A DNA stretch of 64,000 bases from Sinobacterium caligoides (GTDB lineage Bacteria > Pseudomonadota > Gammaproteobacteria > Pseudomonadales > Sinobacteriaceae). Each line of letters starts with the position of its first letter. Position 1 is the stretch's first letter. Positions 63,601-64,000 of the stretch are shown here, piece by piece. The stretch is from positions 1,210,054 to 1,274,053 of the forward strand of contig NZ_RKHR01000004.1 in assembly GCF_003752585.1 (NCBI RefSeq). The letters are read 5' to 3'. The position numbers were made by a program, and so were the translations under genes. Under the pieces are notes generated by a model. It did not search any database. It had not been told where the DNA came from and saw only the letters and a program-made list of their open reading frames with translations.

Positions 63601-64000
63601 CGCTCTCGGAGCCATCTTGATCGGTCAGTAGCGTCTCGAAGTCGAAACTCAGCGCCATGTCTTCATCGATCTCGGCCTGACCGTCGGCGAGGCTCGCCGG
63701 GTCGACCACGGCGTTGACCTCAACGGAGATCAGCGCCGTCGCCTCTGCCGTCGTCGTCGCCCCGGTCTCTGGATCGGTATCGAGGGTTGTCACCAATACC
63801 AGCATCTCAAAGTCATGGCTGTCGTGCAGCGGCGGCGTAATCGTCAGTCCGGCGAGGTCATCGGTGGTCAGCGTCCAGGTGTTGTTGCCGTTATCGACAC
63901 CCGCCGACAACACCGCTCCTGTAGGTACGTCGCTGATCAATAAGGACTGCACAACCTCAGAGCCATCACCGTCGACGAGGCCGAAGGCGGCACCAATCTC
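42587..64000 (-). CDS. Giant repeat-rich surface adhesin, C-terminal 7,137 residues (5' end outside window)
   Basis: The frame is open to the right edge of the window, so the start lies beyond it. The protein is built from Ig/cadherin-like domains of about 117 residues with the recurrent core GDEDTAIAL, D-DGSE, VP-GA-LSAG, W-LT-A-L-GLT-TP and HDS-DFTL. This is the pattern of giant type I-secreted (LapA/RTX-type) adhesins. Two copies of a composite module hold serralysin-like (GGGNDTLDFS) and concanavalin/lectin-like (NGAIIFDYVD..YKAAYMRVG) segments. Near the C-terminus are an RTX-like Gly-rich patch, a domain of the type GVTDADGMISF..DTIRFSVG common in surface proteins, an acidic tail, and a single last RTX-like turn, GEGDDALIG. 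No transporter genes lie within the window; they may be upstream of the start. Confidence 0.85.
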   Translation of the reverse strand, partial: EIGAAFGLVDGDGSEVVQSLLISDVPTGAVLSAGVDNGNNTWTLTTDDLAGLTITPPLHDSHDFEMLVLVTTLDTDPETGATTTAEATALISVEVNAVVDPASLADGQAEIDEDMALSFDFETLLTDQDGSESVVSITFANVPVGAVFSHGTVNADDTVTVLAADLEALTLTPTLHDSSDFTLDLTLTHQDEDPNSGLITETTSTAQYHVEVNPIADLPVLTANDISGDEDTPISLDLTASLVDVDGSESITGVRFEGMPEGASFSAGVDYGAGVWLVNVADLADLTLQAPLHDSSDFSLTATALVEDTDPDSGLTSHASDSISFAVEVLPVAEVAVITAAARGDEDTAIALNLVVSQPDADGSETIDSIVISGVPSGASLSAGSVDGDGDYTLTPAELVGLTYTPTLHDSGDITLTVKVMTDDIDPEGVMGYVKMTEQEIVVQVDAVADAPQLPNVLSIGDEDSAIPIAVTSALVDVDGSEVIQSILIGDVPAGAVLSAGIDNGNNSWTLTTAELSDLTITPPLHDSHDFILSLQVTSADTDPETGVVSTAASHGTIEVAVNAVVDPLGLADGHAEIDEDTALSFDFETLFADQDGSESVVSITFANVPAGAVFSHGTVNADDTVTVLAADLEALTLTPTLHDSTDFTLDLTLTHQDEDPDSGVITETTSTAQYHIEVNPIADLPVLTANDISGNEDLPIAVELTASLADVDGSEAITAVRFEGMPAGASFSAGVDYGEGVWLVNVADLAGLTLQAAAHDSDDFTLTATALVDDTDPDSGLTSHASDSISFAVQVLPVAEVAVITAAARGDEDTAVALNLVVSQPDADSSETITSIVISGVPATASLSAGSVDGSGDYTLTLAELVGLTYTPTLHDSSDITLTVEVTTQDVDLDGVGNSVNTSSQQVVVQVDAVADAPTALPGVAAGDEDAVIDLPLTVAVVDEDGSELIQSVLIGDVPAGATLSAGVDNGNNSWTLTAAELSGLTITPPLHDSNDFTLSLLVTSVDTDPETGLVSTAETLSSLEVQVAAVVDPATLTDGFAEIDEDTALSFNLETLLTDQDGSETLVSITFDNVPDGAVFSHGSATAENSITVEAADLATLTLMPPVHDSTDFTLDLTLTHQDEDPDTGLITETTSTAQYVVEVNPVADLPLVGISDSVGGNEDSPISVDLIAALFDLDGSESITAVRFEDVPSGASFSAGVDYGEGTWLVNGADLGGLTILPAAHSSDDFSLSATVLVEDIDPDSGVVSHASSIANFDVEVWAVAEEAVITAAARGDEDTAIALNLEVSQPDADGSEVISSIVIKGVPSGATLSAGSVDGSGDYTLTLAELEGLTYTPILHDGTDVTLTVEVTSVDTDPESGSDSRVTSQQVIVEVDAIADQPGLVTAPTAGEEDDYIPLTITPSLIDTDGSEVIQSILIGAVPDGATLSAGIDNGNNTWTLTEAELVGLEIEPPLRDSHDFTLTVVVTSADTDAETGVVTTAETAGTLLVVVNAILDVPNFANGYVEGDEDSAIALTFDLAGMLVDTDGSESLVSITFENVPSGATFNKGTVNADGSVTVGIDDLDVLTLTPPPHDSTDFTLEMALTHQDQDPDSGIISTSTWTTAQYHVEVNPIADLPILTANDISGNEDLPIAVELTASLADVDGSEAITAVRFEGMPEGASFSAGVDYGAGVWLVNASDLVGLTLQAAAHDSDDFTLTATALVEDTDPDSGLTSHASDSISFAVQVLPVAEVAVITAAARGDEDTAIALNLAVSQPDADSSETITSIVISGVPATASLSAGSVDGSGDYTLTLAELVGLTYTPTLHDSSDITLTVEVTTQDVDLDGVGNSVNTSSQEVVVQVDAVADAALMLAALSLGDEDTAIALDIAPALVDTDGSETIQSVLIADVPVGATLSAGIDNGNNTWTVASADFAGLTITPPLHDSNDFTLSVVAATADTDPETGVVSTAEVLATIEVQVTAVVDPASLADGHAEIDEDTALSFDFATLLTDQDGSESVVSITFANVPVGAVFSHGTVNADDTVTVLAADLEALTLMPTPHDSSNFTLELTLTHQDEDPDSGVITETTSTAQYVVEVNPVADLPLLTANDISGNEDEPISIDMTMNLADLDGSESVSGVRFEGMPDGATLSAGVDQGAGVWLVNADDLATLTLQSPAHDSNDFTLTATALVEDVDPESGLVSQASDSISFVVEVLPLVEPVTITVAARGDEDTAIPLNLSISQPDADGSESFSSIVISGVPSMASLSAGIPDAGGNVLLTLAELEGLTYTPAPHDSNDVSLSVEVFSDDIDPEGLIGNMSVTVLDFVVQVDAVADAPMMLAAISMGDEDTAIGIDVMPSLVDADGSEALQSVLISGVPVGATLSAGVDNGNNSWTLTALELSGLTITPPLHDSSDFTLSVLATVADTDPDTGVVSTAEALGTIDVQVAAVVDPATLADAQAEIDEDTALSFDLATLLTDQDGSESIVSITFDNVPAGAVFSHGTVNGDDTVTVLAADLATLTLMPVPHDSSDFTLELTLTHQDQDPESGVISQSTTTAQYVVEVNPVADLPVLVANDISGNEDEPISIDMTATLVDTDTSESITSIRFEGLPLGASFSAGVDYGEGVWLVNCADLSGLTVTAAAHDSTDFTLDATVAVEDVDPESGLVSHISATTSFTVEVLAVAEPALQVSASQGDEDTAIALNLENLLPDQDGSESLFIVMVSNMPVGATLSAGQVELDGTITLEADDLVGLTYMPVLHDSSDVVLIYGEMTRDTDPDTGVVDNNTEVGVIPITVDAVADQPGLTTAAASGDEDTAIALSITPTLVDDDGSETIQSILIGDVPVGATLSAGVDNGNNTWSLTEAQLSGLTITPAQHDSHDFTLSVLVTSADTDAESGVVTTAQASATLDVEVNALVDSLAIEGEITRLFEDYAIPLQVAVSLDDLDGSEAMSAVTISGVPAGAALSAGSDDGGGVWTLTAADWQDLEIMPPQHSSDDFVLSLEFTLTDTDPDTLLTSEVQQILTHTVYVDPVADLPVLTVADAEGDEDTAIALTISADVIDSDGSENIAYLEFAGVPTGAQFSAGVDRGNGVWELTAADLAALTITPPLHSSDDFVLTVTAFVDDIDGDSGLVSQAELSDTLTVVVNDVADPAVIVANDVSGSEDSAIALDISVAVTAGSGETVTAIVLSNVPVGAQLSAGSDLGGGEWSLTAADLVGLTLTPVAHDSTDHTLTVTVTTEDQDGDDSSTSQLQTQSSFVLAVEAVADAPTVTADHALGLVDTPIALNLTAALVDLDGSELLSALTLSGLPDGATLSAGTDLGDGSYTLTAAQLVGLSFTSAPADSGNYTLTLTAESEDTDAESTLTTTASGVAEFDVNVVPPISANIDEDNILTIAIADIDTEVVTIDAMVLDDASQATVTALGDGSFSFEPTLHLDGEMSFTATITDNHGNQLDVPGLVSVAGIADQPLVNIIDFFSLEEPPEAVGGTLDMSGSATPINIDLTDNEFQIITDGIEGEYYDLDGVIGSAGDDIYAFGQLADGDSFTIDSGGGNDTLDFSAYVSEQVAVDQGAGVATIDLGGGESATVNFTDIDLFSFSSAVFDGNPHTLAVQTQEWEFEGKSFEVNSINGGNTTRATALIGFAGTLAESFQLDTTVTAYNAGANKNGAIIFDYVDINNYKAAYMRVGKQGWEFNQFENGVENQDVIDDTFVSESIAVGTPNPMTLMVNGSVASIVVGGVLKTAYDFGELLNDGSIGIQNHYAKSDFTVSMAPSNWAPSLVDQQQSMRVDQGSIDSDNIITTATDAESDVLTVQSFTQGSNGVVVDNGDGTFTYTPTGGFLGRDSYQVTISDGFNASVATVVVDVLPDAALIVEHCADYGLNAEAVLVDIDGSETLSIMLLDLPVGSTVTDGSLTVEVSLIDGVTQALLTGFDLTSLEVAHPDGFYGSYDLLVSAVASESGTEASASTTLSITALCEHGVSVSASSISEVEDTVMALNITITKGSEETAVVQDITISGVPDGVLLSAGINNGGGTWALTEAELVGLTLTPIEHQDDNFTLTVEVTTDDADYLLLTESVEVDVRAEADQPLLTVNEVATPMNQPVALTITPALLDLDGSEVIDNIVISGLPAGTTLSAGTVQADGSVSLTEAELSGLMLQPALDDEDDFVLTVRLNNTDTDSDSGEQSSSYVEASLAVNFSDATTIDGLLGEPLSSSISLDEDTTASLELGPMMLMDSGETMSALTVSNVPLTASLSAGVNNGFGNWTVPLADVEGLIFTPSPDSSADIVLATSMTISQGGNSEVFTGTVDVEINAVVDDVLLQTDITRLFEDYTIPLQMDIGLLDTDGSETLTLVSVSGIPGGAELTAETNSWSDVNTMMITPPLHSSSDFTLNLSVHSQDTDPDTGVVLSKLTESTLTIYVDPDADEPTLTLASGDVNDQSQIPLQIDVALADTDGSEQVSEVILSDIPLASSLSAGHNLGDGRWSLTVDQLNGLIFIPDESLSEPVSITVTAYIKDTDPDTQLISELSHSGVLVTVPPVTIEGPDPVDPVDPLNPIDPDDPRADGNPLTGSVATTEDVTVDLQLGPLTAIDNAETIGPVTIGAVPIGAMLSAGTDNSDGTWTVTAAELDNLTVTPPVDDGDDFTLTTSVTFTEGAVSKTFTGSVVVAVAADADTPTVTADDVSGEEDTAIALNIAAVVTDTDGSEAITGYNITGMPTGATLSQGTLNGDGSWDITLQQRSAGLSYTSPENWGDDSVTLTVTAYNEDTDADDSSVDTSSGSTTFTIDVDADIDGPDPVDPVDPSDPVDPLNPSADGNPLTASVSTDEDVAIDLELGTLTTVDDGETIGSVTIGAVPTGATLSAGSNNNDGSWTVTAAELDGLTITPAAHVSDDFTLTTAVTFTEGQIAGTEISHEYTGSAIVAVAAVADVPTIQTTDVTGDEHSAIALDISGSLADTDGSESITGYTISGVPLDATLSAGTDNGAGNWTLTPAQVTGLTITPALGHITNIVLAVTVHNEDVDPDDSGQVDTSSATTTLTVTLDPVIDGPDPVDPVDPTDPIDPLNPSADGNPLTAAVTTAEDTMVDLQLGPLTAIDSGETISSVTIGAVPVGATLSAGTNNNDFTWTVSAAELDGLSITPASDDADDFTLTTAVTFTQGAESQTYNGSVAVTVTVDADTPTVTAADVSGEEDTAIALTISGGVTDNDGSEAIIGYNIEGLPTGSTLSAGTLSADGSWQLTPAQLVGLTYTSPANWADDSVTVTVMALNRDTDADDASFDDSSNSTAFTIDIDADIDGPDPVDPVDPTDPVDPLDPSADGDPLTASVSTNEDVAIDLELGPLTAVDSGETISSVTIGAVPAGATLSAGSNNNDGSWTVAAADLDGLMITPAAHDSNDFTLTTAVTFTEGQIAGTEISQQYTGSAVVAVAAVADAPNIQTTDVTGDEHSAIALDISGSLNDNDGSESITGYTISGVPLDATLSAGTDNGAGGWTLTPAQISGLTITPAMGHITNIVLLVTVHNEDVDPDDSAQVDTGSTTTVLTVTIDPVIDGPNPVDPVDPSDPVDPLDPSADGNPLTAAVTTAEDTAVDLELGPLTGVDSTETISSVTIGAVPSGAVLSAGTNNNDGTWTVTAAELDGLTITPPDDSGTDFTLTTAVTFTQGSASQVYNGTAAVVVDAVADAPTAAATDVLGVVDTAIALDLSGALNDLDGSEALSFTVSGMAAGATLSAGVDQGDGSYILTAAQLAGLTFTSAPGDATNYTLTLTATSADTDPDSATVTNNSTAVTFDVNVLPVFASSVDEDATLTISPSDVDSAVASIDSIALSDGTRGAFNAVGDGDYSFLPTLHLDGQMPLTMTVTDNNGNSVTLPGTIDVGGIADEPVMNIVDFFSLDEPPAPVTGTLNMSASANPVTIDLTDNEFQIISDGLDGEYYDLDGVVGSSGDDTYAFGSLEAGDSFTIATGGGNDTLDFSSYVSEDVLIKQNNGTATVDLGGGNTAVVNFSGIDNFKFSSSVFDGNPHAVQVETHVWTIEGKDFAVNSTNMAGSTADKRATSLVQFEGSLAESFTLETSVTAIEVGSYKNGAIIFDYVDSTTYKAAFMRVGAQCWEFNQFINGVENTQLATDTKVPESIAVGTPNPMTLQVVGTTASIVVNGVLKTSYDFGEALNDGSIGIQNHNARTDFTLSMAPTNWAPSVENQLLSMREDQGSVASENVLSAATDAENDALSIVSFTQGANGGVVDNGDGSFTYTPTGGFIGRDSYEVMITDGTNQTSATVVVDVLPDAQLVVENCANYGLNAEASLVDVDGSETLTVVLYDLPVGSTVIDDGGASTVVEEIDGVAQAVLTGFNLAALEIAHADGFNGAYDLLVTAIASESGTQASAEATVSVTALCEGGLSVSLGAVSTFEDTSASLNIVIGQGSTETGTIQSITLTGVPTGATLSAGTNNGGGSYSLTEAQLSGLTLTPASNTDGDFNLTVTVNTDNVQYPVLTDTATIEVRAVADTPLLSVTNATATAGSAVALDITATLADTDGSESIDNITLLNVPADTVLSAGTDGGDGSWTLTAAQLSGLTLTPAVSHSGDIVLTVVVNNQDLDSDSSEVDTNSATGTLTVTVIETEVDPDPDQDAQAPTLSFTLGAEELSAVGSIVIDNLSLVHDGVIQMNNTVLGSGAADYVIITGTQNNAGSVSMGEGNDLVYVQGWGSAQNLSVDGGGGGGDKLLLNPSVVNSVNASGTTSGTVSFSGGGSLIYNNIESVLYDTAASVTMTRSLSLTADLATNDGSETLSPVTFSGFPNGVVLLEGNSTLATSTGSDFDIAVTAGVSRSLTVEHAANVTATVSASVTATNTASNDTATTQVSQVIDDILVGLEYQTSSGLSGVTDADGMISFEQRDTIRFSVGAVVIGELLAANVPGRAIFLTDLQPVNGAVASSDYLTKMAVFLQSIDSNEQPDDGIVIEAETREAFALNEADLALLSLDEVNVLLLEQGFQPVEPAQALQHVVENLAEYSADNTAMSLVELSLEELGLHYVAEDTALNPGNTLQIEGLPEQAVASGGEWVDGVLTLPQASVEQVAELTITVPEEMAEDLDVSATIKLSQDSQAELSLVETEAAATEDDETIALMEQSSYLVLYPDSDEQLIMGEGDDALIG
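43760..44160 (-). other. RTX/parallel-beta-like glycine-rich segment near C-terminus of the giant protein
   Basis: Encodes GSGAADYVIITGTQNNAG, then SMGEGNDLVYVQGWG and DGGGGGGDKLLLNP. The GEGND turn resembles RTX calcium-binding nonapeptides, though the rest is irregular. It precedes the last Ig-like domain and the acidic tail. Confidence 0.55.
44195..46995 (-). repeat. 2.8-kb block duplication in giant gene, copy 2
   Basis: Same order as copy 1: TDVLGVVDTAIALDL, then SVDEDATLTISPSD, GSSGDDTYAFGSL, the concanavalin-like segment with NGAIIFDYVD, and NWAPSVENQLLS, then Ig-like domains. Pairs such as CANYGLNAEA/CADYGLNAEA mark the correspondence. Confidence 0.85.
47320..50413 (-). repeat. Five proline/aspartate hinges at about 0.75-kb period
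   Basis: Hinges of the type DGPDPVDPVDPTDPVDPLDP, each followed by the phrase SADGNPLTA, occur around 50375, 49625, 48870, 48115 and 47355. Each pair encloses two Ig-like domains. The content alternates between two versions (one with SGEEDTAIAL, the other with TGDEHSAIAL), so the true unit is a 1.5-kb dimer. Confidence 0.88.
51440..54237 (-). repeat. 2.8-kb block duplication in giant gene, copy 1
   Basis: This block is: one Ig-like domain (ADHALGLVDTPIALNL), a VCBS-like domain (NIDEDNILTIAI), and a serralysin-like segment (GSAGDDIYAFGQL). A concanavalin-like domain, a cadherin-type domain (NWAPSLVDQQQS) and further Ig-like domains up to about 51440 follow. It matches 44195-46995 in order with a constant offset of about 7.24 kb. 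Confidence 0.85.
55640..64000 (-). repeat. About 1.4-kb four-domain super-repeat, six copies
   Basis: Four domain types (A, B, C, D) follow each other in fixed order. The D-type phrase ITAAARGDEDTAI or its variant recurs near 62970, 61575, 60168, 58762, 57358 and 55960, giving a period of 1.40 kb. A domains carry IQSVLIGDVP, B domains SITFANVP, C domains ITAVRFEGMP, and D domains SSIVISGVP. Copies are similar but clearly diverged from each other. Confidence 0.9.

Noticed and set aside
42600-63631. Many plus-strand open frames (up to about 350 codons) opposite the giant gene
   Set aside because: They are Thr/Ser/Val- or Arg/Gln/His-rich shadows that repeat with the same 1.4-kb and 0.75-kb periods as the adhesin repeats, lack ribosome sites and show no family features.
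47320-64000. CRISPR array suggested by regular repeats
   Set aside because: Repeats are long, in-frame protein-coding domains; there are no short identical repeats with unique spacers and no cas genes.

Overview
The window looks like a chromosomal segment of a gammaproteobacterium related to the Pseudomonas/Cellvibrio group, probably marine and free-living. From memory, the gene order of the left 18 kb (argH, cyaY, lptM, lysA, dapF, DUF484, xerC, HAD hydrolase, sutA-like, amtB, glnK, ubiK, yifB, rep, cytochrome c5) largely follows the same genes in Pseudomonas, interrupted by a few lineage-specific genes. No database search was run; all assignments come from reading motifs and context.

Region 1 (1-18.5 kb) is the conserved core. 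It holds arginine synthesis (argH, 3' part), a lipoprotein phosphatase, a DUF3187 envelope protein, frataxin CyaY and, divergently, lptM-lysA-dapF-DUF484-xerC-HAD. A SutA-like RNA polymerase regulator and the nitrogen-sensing pair glnK-amtB follow. A sigma-54-type promoter and two helically phased NtrC-like sites lie upstream of glnK. Then come ubiK, the YifB/ComM ATPase, Rep helicase, a LysR regulator, a double cyclic-nucleotide-binding protein with a degenerate rhodanese tail, and cytochrome c5.

Region 2 (18.5-24.2 kb) carries an AraC regulator divergent from a secreted class I lipase with its foldase chaperone, a tRNA-Arg(CCG) with a clear promoter, a stand-alone cytochrome P450 and an Ada-type methyltransferase lacking the zinc domain.

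Region 3 (24.2-34.4 kb) is accessory and contains long A-rich leaders. Its centre is a tandem duplication of a 2.6-kb gene for a secreted protein that fuses a YncE-like beta-propeller to a di-heme cytochrome-peroxidase-like domain. The duplication includes the promoter and an upstream dyad that shows a compensatory base change. A small outer-membrane barrel, a cytoplasmic-looking T4-type lysozyme and a divergent lysE/lysR pair follow.

Region 4 (34.4-39.1 kb) is a compact surface-fibre locus: a Mor-type regulator, one DUF4402 subunit, a PapD-like chaperone and an atypical usher-like protein ending in an (Ala-Glu)8 repeat. It is the best candidate in the window for a poorly described system.

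Region 5 (39.2-64 kb) has small metabolic genes (GNAT, RibD-like reductase, YjdF-type membrane protein, OafA-type acyltransferase). It ends with the 3' 21.4 kb of a giant minus-strand adhesin gene that runs off the right edge. More than 7,100 residues are visible. The protein is built of about 117-residue Ig/cadherin-like domains in a 1.4-kb four-domain super-repeat, proline/aspartate hinges with a 0.75-kb period, and two copies of a 2.8-kb block containing a lectin-like module. The acyltransferase gene lies directly downstream of it and probably shares its transcript.
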